From Perognathus longimembris pacificus (lineage: Eukaryota; Chordata; Mammalia; Rodentia; Heteromyidae), in assembly GCF_023159225.1 (NCBI RefSeq), contig NC_063171.1, forward strand, positions 36,487,378-36,551,377: a stretch of DNA of 64,000 nt. The letters are read 5' to 3'. The position numbers and the translations under genes are program-made. The first letter of the stretch is position 1, and every line of letters begins with the position of its first letter. Shown here one piece after another: positions 48,980-61,824 of the stretch. The notes under the pieces are model-generated. The model made no database searches. It was not told the DNA's origin and was given only the letters and a program-made list of their open reading frames with translations.

Positions 48980-49217
48980 CTTTTTTTTTTTAAAGTTGGT
49001 TGTGGGTCTTGAAATCTAGGCCTAGGTGCTGTCCCTTAGTGCTTCAGCTCAAGGCTCTACCACTTTGAGCCATAGTGTCACTTCCAGTTTTCTGGTGGTT
49101 AATTGGAGATAAGAGTCTCATGGACTTTCCTGCCCCAGGTGGCTTTGAACATTGATTCTCAGATCTCAGCCTCTTGAATAGCTAGGATTACAGGTGTGAG
49201 CCACTGGTACCTGGCTT
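48980..49217 (-). mobile_element. B1-dID composite SINE
   Basis: Flanked by TTCTAAGTA(C/T)ATTTTCT. Forms an inverted pair with the next element. Confidence 0.88.
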
Positions 49218-49256
49218 CTAAGTATATTTTCTTTTTTTAAAAAAAAAGTTCAATTA

Positions 49257-49512
49257 TAGGCACCAGTGGCTCATGCCTGTAATCCTATTAAGAGGATTAA
49301 GAGACTGAGGTCCATCTAAGGATAAATTGTAGTTCAAAGCCAATTCAGGCAGGAAAGTCTATGAGATTCATCTCCAATTAAGCACTTAAAAAAAAAAATC
49401 TGGAAGTAGGGCTGTAGTCCAAGTGGTAAAGCACTATCCTTGAGCAATAAAGTTTAAGGATAGTGCCCAGGCCCTGGGGTCAAGACACAGGACCAACACA
49501 AAAATAAAAGCT
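49257..49512 (+). mobile_element. B1-dID composite SINE
   Basis: Opposite orientation to its neighbour, about 40 bp apart. 49515-50880 after it holds only an (ATG)n run at 49964-49988 and no recognised gene. Confidence 0.86.
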
Positions 49513-50885
49513 CAAAAAGTCTAGTACTTTTTTATTTTATCTTCCTACTAGAGAAACACTTCAATTTTGACATTTTCTCACAAAAAGATTTTGGGTAATT
49601 GTCCAGTTAAATATTTCTATTTTCCTACCTATAAAATTATATTTTAAAACTAAAAGACTTACGTAGATGAGCTAGCCCGATCCATTTAATAAGCCTGGAG
49701 AAGTTAAATAGCTTGCTCGGCACTTAGAAAGAGTTAGTAATGTGACAACTAAAACATTAAAGCTTTTATGACATGACTATTGCTATAATATAGGTTCATT
49801 TAGGCATGAAAGGGAAACTCAGTTCAAAGAGGACCTCTGAGCTTTGGTCTGTTAACAAGAAAATGATGAACAATAGATCAGTATTTCTGGAATACTTCTA
49901 AATCTGGAAACGTCACTGAAATAAAATCCAATATCAACTGTAAATAAAAACTTACAAACAAAATAATGATGATGATGATGATGATGATAACTGTGTTTAT
50001 TTATGTCCTCCTAGAAGCAAACGTCAAAGATGCATTAGGAGACAAGCCTATGAAGTAGAACAGAGGCATTGGAAAAGGCAGGAGACTCTTTTTATTATGA
50101 TCTAGATCTAACTCCTTGGAAAAAGACAGGAAAGGGCAAAGGATTGGCTAAGGCAACTCTCAGACTGCTATACCAGTCTCAACCAGGCTGCTGGAAAGTA
50201 TTTAAGCCAAAGTCACACACCAAAGGAGTCTGCATCTTGCAGGAAAAGGCCTGCATTAATATTCTTACCACATCCAATCACTGGCTAGTACAGCCTATTA
50301 AAAGTAAGGCTTCAGTGCAAATACAATAGTAGACTCAAAGAACAGCTGTGGAGTCATCAATCAATTTGACTTCCTAAAACAAAAGGTTTGGGTGGTGTAT
50401 GTTTATGCTGCCTCAATAGATAGATTTTTTTAATTTAAAGCAAACTTGCACTTAGTTCTTTTGTATAGGGTCTACCTCTCTCACTGTGTTCACATGGAAA
50501 GAAATGGAAGATAAAGGGGTGGAAAAATCAAATGGCAGTTGTGGTGAAAAATACTTTTTCCAAATTGATGATTCAGTGGCCAGGTTTCACAGGAACAGAA
50601 GTGATCAGTGAACTTGGTGACATTCTACATAAACTATCTAAATTATGAATAAGGAAAAATAAAGCTCAGTGCCTCAGGGACATGTGATATTATATAAATG
50701 CAATCTGTAATGCAAACAAGAATGAACAGAAAAATATGTGAAAGAATAATGGCTAAAAATATCCCAAATTTAATAAAACTTTAAACACAAATACATACAA
50801 TGCTCAACTAACCCTGTGCAAGATAAATATAATGAAGACTACACCCAAGTTGCCCAAATAAAACTTGATTCAAAAAGTACTCTTT

Positions 50886-51162
50886 GGGGCTGGGGATATA
50901 GCCTAGTGGCAAGAGTGCCTGCCTCGGGTACACGAGGCCCTAGGTTCGATTCCCCAGCACCACATATACAGAAAACGGCCAGAAGCGGCGCTGTGGCTCA
51001 AGTGGCAGAGTGCTATGCAAAGCCTTGAGCGGGAAGAAGCCAGGGACAGTGCTCAGGCTCTGAGTCCAAAGCCCAGGACTGACCAAAAAAAAAAAACAAA
51101 GACAGGGACAGTGCTCAGGCTCTGAGTCCAAAGCCCAGGACTGACCAAAAAAAAAAAACAAA
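50886..51162 (+). mobile_element. IDL dimer SINE with duplicated 3' end, young subfamily
   Basis: Last ~60 bp (CAGGGACAGTGCTCAGGCTC to the A/C tail) occur twice in tandem, 51040-51099 and 51103-51162. The right monomer also has a short ATGCAA insert. Confidence 0.92.
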
Positions 51163-51169
51163 GAGTACT

Positions 51170-51376
51170 TTTTTTTTTTTTTTGGCCAGTCCTGGGCCTT
51201 GGACTCAGGGCCTGAGCACTGTCCCTGGCTTCTTCCCGCTCAAGGCTAGCACTCTGCCACCTGAGCCACAGCGCCCCTTCTGGCCGTTTTCCATATATGT
51301 GGTGCTGGGGAATCAAACCGAGAGCTTCATGTGTAGGAGGCAAGCGCTCTTGCCACTAGGCCATATTCCCAGCCCC
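51170..51376 (-). mobile_element. IDL dimer SINE, CCTACACATGAAGC subfamily
   Basis: Tail-to-tail with the previous copy. The pair is enclosed by TCAAAAAGTACTCTT at about 50871-50885 and 51377-51391. Confidence 0.92.
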
Positions 51377-52507
51377 TCAAAAAGTACTCTTAAAAGCTGC
51401 CAGAGGAAAAAGGCATATAACGTATAAGAGAAGAAAAATAAAAAAATCATTTCAGAATTCTAGTAATACAAAATTGCAAACCAGAAGACAATATCTTAAA
51501 AGCATTGTGGAAGAAAAATAAAGCTTTATCTGGAATTCTTTCCTGGGAAAGTGCCTTCCAGAAAAAAGACAAAAGATATTTTCTTTCAGAAAAAATGAAA
51601 AGAATAAAAGAATTCATGGCTAGAAGACTCGGGCTATTTGAAAACTTAAAAGAAGGTCTTAAAGCTTAAAACAAAACACTTTGAATATAAATTCATGTAT
51701 ATACAAATAAATTAAGGTTTCTGGCTCTAATTTTATCCAGCAAGTCTCAAAGACAAACTTCAAAATATCACAGTAATTTTTAAAAAATTTTGGCCTATAC
51801 AAAATTTAAAATTATTAAAGGAATACACATAACCCAATAACCTACAAATCACAGTTGTTGACATCTGATAAAATATTGTCAGGAGGATCATGAGTTCTAG
51901 GTCAGCCTGGGCTACCTAGAACAAAAAACACATCAAAAGAAGCAGGAAAATATGATCTATAATGAGTGCAAAGTAAGTCAGTAGAAGTAAAATATTACAC
52001 AGATGATAAAATTAGTAGAAAAGTACATTAAAACTATACTACAAGTACATTAAAAAGACATTAAATAGCTACTACTGCAAACCATCTAGATATGCCAGAA
52101 AGTAGAAGAAAATAATCATATTAAGGAAATAGAAAATACAAAACAGGCCTAAGGTGCACTTCTAGAGAAAAAAATACAGTGTCACATATAAAAAAATTGA
52201 GAGCTAATTTGTCATTGTATAAGAAAAGATAAGTTAATTGGCTGGAAGCCTGGCCCAAGTGCAGAGCATTTTCCTAGCAAGCCAAAGGACTTTAGTTCAA
52301 ATCACAGAACTGTTATGAAAAAAAAGTTTACTTAAATAGAAAAGATTAGTGATCTTCAACTTGAAGACCTAGTGACATAACTATACAAAATATAACAAAG
52401 AGAAAAGACAAAATAACTAAGCAGCGTTGACCTGTGTTGAGACTACAAATGGATCGATATGTATGCTATTGATATACACAGAAGGGAGGATAAAATATTA
52501 AAATAAT

Positions 52508-52648
52508 GACCAGGTGTTAATGGTTTATAGCTGTTACCTTAGCTACTTAAGAAGCTAAAATCTATATGGTTGAAGTTTAAAGCCAGCTCCAGCAGAAAAG
52601 TATGAGACTTTGTCTCCAAAATAGTCAGCAAAAAAGCAGGCTGGAGGG
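52508..52648 (+). mobile_element. B1-dID composite SINE, part 1 (split)
   Basis: Diverged B1 half; interrupted at GCAGGCTGGA. 51392-52505 before it has no recognised gene, only a B1-like scrap near 51878-51925. Confidence 0.75.
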
Positions 52649-52852
52649 GCTGGGAATATGGCCTAGTGGCAAGAGTCCTTGCCTCGCATTCATGAAGCCC
52701 TGGGTTTGATTCCCCAGCACCACATATATAGAAAATGACCAGAAGTGACACTGTGGCTCAAGTGGCAGAGTGCTAGCCTTGAGCAAAAAGAAGCCAGGGA
52801 TAGTGCACAGGCCCTGAGTCCAAGGCCCAGGACTGGCCAAAAAAAAAAAAAT
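52649..52852 (+). mobile_element. IDL dimer SINE nested in B1-dID
   Basis: Flanked by GCAGGCTGGAGG copies. Confidence 0.92.
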
Positions 52853-52962
52853 GCAGGCTGGAGGCATGGCTCAAGTGGTATAACGCCAGTTACGTAAACA
52901 AGTCAAGAAAGTTCAAGGTCCTGAGTTCAAACTCTAGTATCAGTAATAATAATAATAATAGC
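52853..52962 (+). mobile_element. B1-dID composite SINE, part 2
   Basis: dID half with an (ATA)n tail. 52965-53700 after it is unassigned A-rich DNA. Confidence 0.75.
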
Positions 52963-53715
52963 CAAATAAACCCCAGACCAAGGACACTTAATAAGTCTCA
53001 ACTACAAGAAACTTAATAATTTGTGATACCAAGGTCCATCATAATCAAATTGCTTAAAACTGACACTAAAAAAGAAAAACATTAAGGCAGTTAGAGGAAA
53101 AGAAAAAAAGACACCATATGCACAGAGAAATAAAGACAAGAGTTACAGTAGTCTTAACAGTGGAAATAATGCAAGCCAGAAGAGTGTGAAACATCTGTCA
53201 ATATAGAGGTAAAATAAAGAATTTTCATGCATACAAAAACTAAAAGAATTTATCTTTAGTATATCAACACTATCGGAAATGTTAGAAGTCTTTCAGCAAG
53301 AATAAAAACAATAATATAGATTTAATCCTTGGGGGAGGTAGTACAAATATTCACATCCTTTTCCTTAGCCCTTTATTGAACTGCTTGCTTCAGGTAGAGA
53401 CTATCGGGAATGCAAAATGATGCTTCAGAATCACCTCCAATGATATCTAATGGTCTTTCTAGTTGTCACCTTTTTTTAAAAAACTTGATTCTGAATACTG
53501 AATTTTTCTTAGGCACTTTGCCTTAAGCAGAATGAACACCCATCAAATAACAGTAATTAATTTTGGTCTTAATATGCAAGGAATTGCGAATAATAACTCA
53601 ATGAGATAATAACCCCAGAATCACTCTTTACCATGTGCTAGTGAGATATACCAAATACTCTTAGAAACATTAGCAATCAAGGATGTGCAGGCAAAACACA
53701 AAAAGAACTCAGAGT

Positions 53716-53830
53716 CAAAAAGGAAGTGGCACTGTGGCTCAAGGTGGTAGAGCAGTAGCCTTGAGTGTAAAAGCTCAGTGACAGCACCCAGGCCCTGAGT
53801 TCAAGCCCTATGACCAACCAAAGAAAATAA
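53716..53830 (+). mobile_element. dID half of a composite SINE
   Basis: 5'-truncated: starts GGAAGTGGCACTGTGGCTC. Confidence 0.8.
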
Positions 53831-54187
53831 AAATCATGGCATAGAGTATTAAAAAACATACTGAGGTTGCCTCTTGGGAAATTGAGTGCTAGCTTGACAA
53901 CAAGTTATGCAAATTTGAGATTCAGTCCTTTCTTCTGAATCTCAAGTTTCTTTGTATTGTAGTTGAGATGTTGGCTAAATGACTCTGAGAGCCTATGAGC
54001 CTGTGAGCCTGAGTGTGATTGAAGTTAGGCTTTATCTCATTCTGTTTGTGACTGCTTTCCCCTTCTCAAGTTGACTAGGTGCCAGCAGGGAAATTCCCAC
54101 AACCCACAAATAGCCATTGCTTTTATAATTCAAAAATTAAAATTGCTACATTGAATTTGAAAAATCTTCTTGAAATATATTGATCAG

Positions 54188-54416
54188 GGCTGGGAATATG
54201 GCCTAGTGGCAAGTGTGCTTGCCTCATATACATGAAGCCCTGGGTTCAATTCCCCAGCACCACATATGCAGAAAATGGCCAGAAGTGGCGCTGTGGCTCA
54301 AGTGGTAGAGCGCTAGCCTTGAGCAAAAAGAAGCCAGGGACAGTGCTCAGGCCCTGAGTCCAAGCCCCAGGACTGGCAAAAAAAAAAAAATATATATATA
54401 TATATATAATATTATA
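54188..54416 (+). mobile_element. IDL dimer SINE with (TA)n tail
   Basis: Flanks ATATATTGATCA before 54188 and at about 54418-54429. A tail is followed by (TA)n at 54391-54408. Confidence 0.93.
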
Positions 54417-54512
54417 CATATATTGATCAAATGATATCCTTCAAAAGGTAACACTATAGGACAAAGTATTGTCAAGGTTTGTGGGCTGGGAAAATGGTTG
54501 ACTACAAAGTGG

Positions 54513-54632
54513 TGCTAATTTTGAGATAGGGTTTTGCTGAGTATTCCAAACTGGTCTTGAAATCAAAATTCTCCTGCCTCAGCCTTCTAAATGCTGGGAT
54601 TACAGGTTTATACCACTATATCCATTCCACAA
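54513..54632 (-). mobile_element. B1 SINE
   Basis: TTCTCCTGCCTCAGCCTTC and AATGCTGGGATTACAGG. Confidence 0.8.
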
Positions 54633-54749
54633 AGAAACTTTTTAGTCTGATGAAATTTTCTATACATTAATTGCATACATTTGCTGTACACATTTGTGAA
54701 AACTCATAGAACTAAGGCATGAATGTTAAAATTAAATAGATTAAACAAT

Positions 54750-54956
54750 TTTTTTTTTTTTTTTGGCCAGTCCTGGGCCTTGGACTCAGGGCCTGAGCAC
54801 CCTCCCTGGCTTCTTCCCGCTCAAGGCTAGTACTCTGCCACTTGAGCCACAGTGCCACTTCTGGCCGTTTTCCATATATGTGGTGCTGGGGAATCAAACC
54901 GAGAGCTTCATGTGTAGGAGGCAAGCACTCTTGCCACTAGGCCATATTCCCAGCCC
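54750..54956 (-). mobile_element. IDL dimer SINE, CCTACACATGAAGC subfamily
   Basis: Full length, flanked by TAAACAA. 54960-55730 after it holds no recognised gene. Confidence 0.93.
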
Positions 54957-55744
54957 TAAACAAATATTTTTAAATTAAATAGTTTTAACAGAACAGGGCA
55001 GCAGCTTCGGGGGCAATTCACATCCATTTGTTAAAGTTGGTAATCTTTTAATATGTTCTAGGTCATTCTACATGAATTATACTTCCTATTTGACTCTCTA
55101 GCATGTCAAAAGAATCTCAGGTTACTATAAATATACATGATATATAGTAAAATAAATATATTGGTAAAACCAGTTATGGTCTTAGGAAATATTACAAAAA
55201 AACTAGATCTATTGAGGTAAAATTTACATATCATAAAACTCATCCATTTTAAGTAAAAGTTCAATGATTCTTTGTAAATTTACAGAATTGTCTATAACCA
55301 CAACCTAATTTTTTTTAATCAAAGATCCCTCCTGCCTATTTTCTGTTTAACAGATTTTTTTTTAAGTGAGAGAAGGGTTGGGATGTAGGTCAAGTGGTAG
55401 ATGACCTGCCTAGAAAGCTCACATAAGAGACCAGCAGTAACCTGATGACAAATTTACTAACACTGTAACAGAAAGTCTTTTAAGATAATCTAGGTAAAAC
55501 TGCCACTCAACAGCCAGATGCTCCTATATCACAAATGGGTACCTACTCAACCTCGCTTCAGAATATTAAGAGACACTTATTAGACAGCTCATTCCATTCT
55601 TGCCAGGAGTCCTTATTATACAGTTATTCCTCATCTTAAAGAACTGAAACTTGACATGAGCCACCCCCATCCATGTTAAATTTCAGCTCAATAACTTCAA
55701 AAGGTTCCAATAACAGGGCTGGGTTTTTTTCTCTCTCTCTTTTT

Positions 55745-56070
55745 TTTCAGGTTGTATTGGGCATAGAACTCAGGGTCTTCTTGCTGGACAAGCAGTCTAC
55801 CATTTGACTTATACCTTCAGTCCATTTGCTTTTTGTTTGTTTTTCTGATAAAATCTCAAGTTTTGCCTGAGCCAGCTTCAGAACACAATCCTACTATTTC
55901 CACTTTCTCAATAGATAGGAAGACAGGTATGTACCACCGCACCTAGTTTGCTGTTGAGGAGAGATCTTGTTAGCTTTTACCTGGGCTGATCTCAAAACAC
56001 AGTCTTCCTCTCTTTGCCTTCTGAGTAGCTGGGACTACAAGTATACATCAGCATATTTGACCCTAGCATT
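55745..56070 (-). mobile_element. old ID and B1-like repeats
   Basis: 55755-55830 reads as an antisense ID; 55850-55950 and 55955-56060 look like two antisense B1-derived units (TTCTGAGTAGCTGGGACTAC). Confidence 0.45.
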
Positions 56071-56245
56071 CTTTTTTTTTTTTAAAGCTTTATTTTTTTT
56101 GAAATTTCTTTTAACCTACAAAGGATGATTCTGTAAACTTTTCACACATCATCTCAAATGTTTGATGAGATATGAGATACATAGATATACCCAGGAAACC
56201 ACCATCATAATCAAGATGTTAAACTTGAATATACTTCTATTGACT

Positions 56246-56918
<673 letters not shown>

Positions 56919-57074
56919 GAAGCATTTCTTAATTCTCAAAAAGCTGGTAAAGAAAAGGATGGTACAAAAAGCAAATCTTTATCGGACAGTGAATCTGATG
57001 ATAGCAAATCAAAGAAGAAAAGAGATGCTGCTGACAAACCAAGGGGGTTTGCTAGGGGTCTGGATCCTGAATGA

Positions 57075-57248
<174 letters not shown>

Positions 57249-57659
57249 TAATTGTTTGCATTGCTTTTTATATATATTTATACATATATATAAAATCCGA
57301 GTCTTGGTTTTTGAATTAATGGTGTGAAACAATAACTACATTCTAATGAAAATCAAGTATGACATGTTGGTTTGGAAAGTAGTATTGGGGGAGTTGAGGT
57401 TTTTCTTTTTTCCTCAATAGCACTGGTTACTTTGAACAAATATAATAAAGGCTTTCTGTAGTTGCTTTATCAGAAAAGAATGTTTAATACCATGGTATAT
57501 TTCCTCTGCATTCAGAAACAGATTGTGGCTTTTTTTAATATTAGGCAATTTTTTGGGGTCATTACTTAATCAGAACAACTTGTCTTTAACTGCTACGTTG
57601 AAGGACCATCCTGAATTTTCTTTTTTGTGTTTGTGTGTGTGTAAACAAAATACTTACAT

Positions 57660-57895
57660 ACGTAGTTTTTTGTTTTGGAGATTTTGCTTGTTTAGAGGTG
57701 TTGGGCATCAGACCCACAGCCTTGCATATGTAGGTAAATGATGTATCACTTAGTTACATCCCTGGCCCTTGTTTTAGTTTTCTGTTGATTTTGAGACAGG
57801 GTCTCTAGGCAGCTCAGGTTCACCTTGAACTTCCTAGGTAGCCAGTCTAGCTAGCCTCGAACTTTAGGTCCTCCTGCCTCTGCCATAGATAAGCA
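57660..57895 (-). mobile_element. ID and B1 fragments in CBX3 3' UTR
   Basis: 57690-57775 resembles an antisense ID element (CATCAGACCCACAGCC to ATCCCTGGCCC); 57790-57890 is an antisense B1 (GAGACAGGGTCTCTAGGCAG to GTCCTCCTGCCTC). They interrupt the pseudogene UTR. Confidence 0.55.
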
Positions 57896-58347
57896 AATGC
57901 AATAGCTTTGCAAAACTTCTTGAAAGGAAAAAATTTAAGCTAATAACAGCTTCCCTCACCCAGATGAGAAAAGACAAATCTTGATTTCCTTTCACTAAAG
58001 TTTTCTGTAGTGAGCATTCCTTTACAGAATATTGGGTCATGGGCTATCTAACACTCAGCTCATGGAAATGTAAAATCAGCTGGTTAGAGATGTGACTATT
58101 TAGGACCTACTGGCCTAAATGAATGGACAGAATTTTATAATTATTGACCTGCATGCTTTTTCTTTATCCCAACTCATTCCTTACATGTAGGCTCAATTGT
58201 TTTCAGTATTGGGTTACTGGTTCCACAAAAGCCAGAGAAACAACTTTGTAGTAATCAGAATGTTACCCAACTGTATATTGTTTACTTTATTGTAAATAAT
58301 GGTGAACAGTGGTCAATAAATAGTTTTATATTCCTTTAAAAAAAAAA

Positions 58348-58455
58348 AAGAGTCCCACAGAGCTTCCTCCCCAGGCTGGCTTCAAACCATGATCCTCAGA
58401 TCTCAGCCTCCTTAGTAGCTAGGATTACAAGCACGAGCCAACGGCTCCCAGCTTC
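58348..58455 (-). mobile_element. B1-dID composite SINE, part 2
   Basis: B1 half resuming after the CBX3 insertion, with CAGGCTGGCTTCAAAC and TAGCTAGGATTACAAG, ending GGCTCCCAGC. Confidence 0.85.
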
Positions 58456-58462
58456 TGTAGAC

Positions 58463-58671
58463 TTTTTTTTTTTTTTTTTTTGCCAGTCCTGGGCCTTGGA
58501 CTCAGGGCCTGAGCACTGTCCCTGGCTTCTTCCCGCTCAAGGCTAGCACTCTGCCACTTGAGCCACAGCACCACTTCTGGCCATTTTCTATATATATGGT
58601 GCTGGGGAATCGAACCCTGGGCTTCATGTATACGAGGCAAGCGCTCTTGCCACTAAGCCATATTCCCAGCC
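58463..58671 (-). mobile_element. IDL dimer SINE
   Basis: Flanks TTCTGT(A/G)GACTTTTTT; inserted right beside the composite SINE that holds the CBX3 copy. Confidence 0.93.
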
Positions 58672-58719
58672 TTCTGTGGACTTTTTTATTTGTCCCTTTT
58701 TATATAAATTGTGCTTCGT

Positions 58720-59060
58720 GATAGGTTTCATCTATGTATTTGTCCTCCCACTACCCTCTCTTATCCCTCTTATTTCATCTTCAGGAGAATGGATGGAACT
58801 ATAGATCATCATGTTAAGTAAAGTAAGCCAGACTTGGACAAATAACACTGTGTTTTCTCTCTTATACAGAATCTAGGTCTAAAAAAAAAAAAAGACATGA
58901 ACATGAAGGGGAACTACTGAGAGGAGAACCAACAGGATGTGAGGGCGGGGAGAGGTAAGAATAGAGGAGATAAGTTGATCAAAGAATCCTGCATACACAT
59001 GTAAAAAAAATATGAAAAGGACATTATGAAACCCATTTTATAAGAAAGTTTTTAAAAAGC
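58720..59060 (+). mobile_element. L1 3' UTR fragment
   Basis: GAGAATGGATGGAACTATAG, ATGTTAAGTAAAGTAAGCCAG and the trailing A-rich end match L1 order. Confidence 0.65.
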
Positions 59061-59539
59061 AGGGAAGGCTATGGGAGGGAGGAAGTTCAAAGATGTTCAA
59101 ACTAAGTCTGTATAGAATGTTAGAAAATACACAGGAAGTGGGAGGTGCCAGCTATGGAAACAGGGTGAGCTATAACAACAGTCCCCACCCTGCCCCTAGT
59201 GGCCCTGTGCAACTACCATTAACAAACAAACTGCTCCAAAGGCTGGAAGCACTGTCTAAAGTGAGAATAAGAGAAAGCTTAAAATCCCCAGCTGATTTTC
59301 TATTCAGTCTCAACCAGCTTAATTTAAAAACTAAAAGGCCAGGCATGCAAAAAGAAGGCAAGTTATCTAAAAATGTAAACATAGCATTTCAGGTGAGAAT
59401 CTCAAGTGTGTCTTACAGTTGGCTGGTACTGCTGGCTGGATTAAAAGCCTTCCCAAGCTTCAAAGCAGAGAGGAGTCCTTTCAGAAAATTCCCCCTCAGA
59501 TATTTGTTTCTAATCTCTGACCAGTTTTGTTGGTCTAAA

Positions 59540-59720
59540 CCCTTTCTTGGCAAAAGATGGGAGGAGAGATCAAAAGAAAGGAGAGAGGAGGGTAAGAAAG
59601 GGGAGGAGAGAGGATGGGAAGGGAGGGGAAAAGGGAGGAGAGGAAAGGAGAGAAGGAATGGAAAGGTAGAGGGGAGATAAAGGAGAAGGGAAGGGGGAAG
59701 GAGAAGAGAGAAAAGCAGTT
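59540..59720. repeat. purine-rich GGAGA tract
   Basis: GA-rich on the + strand. An open frame from 59093 reads into it but lacks coding features. Confidence 0.85.
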
Positions 59721-59759
59721 CACAGCTTGCTTCTGGGAGTTGGTAAGTAAAGATGGAAT

Positions 59760-59945
59760 GAGGACTGGAAATATGGCTTACTGGTAGAGTGCTTGCCTAG
59801 ATGCATGAAGCCCTGAGTTCGATTCCTCAGCACCACATAAAAAGGAAAAATAAAAGCCGGAAGAGGTAGAATGCTAGCTTTGAGCAAAGAGAAGCCAGGG
59901 ACAGTGCTCAGGTCCAGAGCCAAAGCCTCAGGACTGGGGGGAAAA
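59760..59945 (+). mobile_element. IDL dimer SINE, old copy
   Basis: ATATGGCTTACTGGTAGAGTG and internal deletion of the GGCTCAAGTGG box. Confidence 0.85.
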
Positions 59946-60036
59946 AAAGAAAAGATGAAATGAGACACTAAATTACCATGCACTATAAACTGTTCATCAT
60001 GACTGGATGGTGTTTGAACCCTCAAGAATAAAATGG

Positions 60037-60100
60037 AGGGGCTGGGGATATGGCCTAGTGGCAAGAGAGCTTGCCTCGTATACATGAGGCCCTGGGTTCA
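60037..60100 (+). mobile_element. IDL left monomer, 3' truncated
   Basis: Near-perfect start, but stops abruptly at CCTGGGTTCA with no second monomer or tail. Confidence 0.88.
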
Positions 60101-60650
60101 GTGAAAATATTAAAGTACATTAGTGTATCCTTTCTGGTACATTCTAACATAGCAGAATATCTAAATTTCTTCTGTTCTAATTGGTCATATTGGCAAGCAA
60201 GTTCTGGCCAAAGGCAATCTATTGCAGTAAGCTGCTGTTCTACTTTCTGGGTCCTTAGTGATAAGCTCTTGCCAACTTCAGTGAAGTTTGCATCACAAAA
60301 ATCGCTCCTTGAATCAGTTAAGAAGTCCACTAAGCTGTGCTGGGGATATGGCCTAGTGGCAAGAGTGCTTGCATCATATACATGAGGCCCTGGGTTCGAT
60401 TCCCCAGCACCACGTATATAGAAAACGGCCAGAAGAGGCGCTGTGGCTCAAGTGGCAGAGTGCTAGCCTTGAGCAAAAAGAAGCCAGGGACAGTGCTCAG
60501 GCCCTGAGTTCAAGGCCCAGGACTAGCCAAAAAAAAAAAAAAAAAGAAGTCCACTAAGCCCTTCCCAAAACACCACATGAGGTCATCTGACATGATATCA
60601 TTTGAGAGGCTTATAAAAATCACAATTTGATATCAGTGTGCAACTCTATA
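60101..60650 (-). other. unexplained antisense open segment (split by a SINE)
   Basis: With the SINE at 60336-60543 and one target copy removed, the minus strand stays open for about 90 codons. It reads FLTDSRSDFCDANFTEV, then VEQQLTAIDCLWPELACQ and KDTLMYFNIF. The composition is protein-like and coiled-coil-like, but I recognise no family, splice sites or poly-A. It could be an old retrocopy fragment or chance. Confidence 0.3.
60336..60543 (+). mobile_element. IDL dimer SINE
   Basis: Exact 16-bp flanks AAGAAGTCCACTAAGC (about 60320-60335 and 60544-60559). Confidence 0.96.
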
Positions 60651-60854
60651 CCATGAACATCAGTGACTTATTAAGCAATTTATTACATGTGTGAAGTTTA
60701 AATTGCATAACAATTTTGATCTCTTCCATCAAATATCTTAGGGGTGAGACATATTTGGAACCAATAAACTGTGAAGGTACACAAACTGTCTTTTAGGGCA
60801 TGCTACTCAGAGCCTGGTCTGCAAGACAGTAGCAGCAGCAGCACATGATGCCAT

Positions 60855-61200
60855 CGACGGAATCATGTTCTCCCCAAATCCCTGTTCGAGCCCAACCTAA
60901 TTTAATGTTACCTGAAAGGTAATCACAGTCTCCATTATGATAGTGGGGCCCTTATGATACTAATGCCCCTGCAAGAAGAGATATCAAATCCTCTCACCCA
61001 CCCCCAATCCCCTGTCCCAACCCCACTCATGTGAGGACACAGTAAGAATATAGCCATTACTATCCCAGAATATAGTCTTCTTCAGATCCCAACCATGCTG
61101 TCATTCTGGTTATGGAATGTTTTTGTTCCCAGAACTGTGAGAAATAAATTTCTGTTGTTCAGGTCACCCAGTATTTGTTCTGGTAGCTCAAACCAAGACA
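60855..61200 (+). mobile_element. MaLR-type LTR (MST/MLT1-like)
   Basis: Carries the family landmarks ATGTGAGGACACAG and CCAGAACTGTGAGAAATA followed by the AATAAATTTCTGTTGTT end, finishing near AACCAAGACA. Confidence 0.75.
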
Positions 61201-61824
61201 TCCAACACTTACTGGAGGCAAAGAGGCTCAAGTTGTTGAATTAAATTCTGCATTTTTAGAAGATGTGTGTATTTTCCATAATTAAGACTCAAGAAGCTGT
61301 TTTGGGAGACAGACATGCTTCAAAAGCAAACAACAACCTGAACATTTCAATCCCTGAAAACCAATCCCTTAAGTGTCCAGTTCTTTACTATGCTCCAAAT
61401 CCAAGGTACTGGTTTTCATCTCAGTCCCTGAAAATGCACTCCAGGGCCAGTTTTGTCTGCTTTCTTGTTCAACTGTAGTCCTCATTTGCTGCTGTCAGAG
61501 GTACTGTGCTGAATAAAAGTAAACCAGCCTAAAACAAGCAAATCTTCAACAGGTATCCTTCATGAGAGTAAAACAGATTCCAGTCTACCCCACCCTGAAA
61601 TCAGACATTCAAATATCAGAGAACTAATATTAACAGGAACTTGAAAAGCACAAAAGCCACCACTAAGTTAAGCCACCTGTTTCCTGATATATTTCAATCT
61701 GCTCATGCAAATGTTTGGCTCTTGTGGTACCAGACCACTAGACCCTCCTTTTCCTCTTCAGTTATTTTTGTCAGATTTTCAGCCTCCACTGTGACAGTAT
61801 AAGGGATCCAGGAGAAACAGAAGG

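Noticed and set aside
59093..59680. 195-codon open frame
   Set aside because: Ends in a GA-rich low-complexity tract, no domain, no splice or start context; probably chance plus composition.
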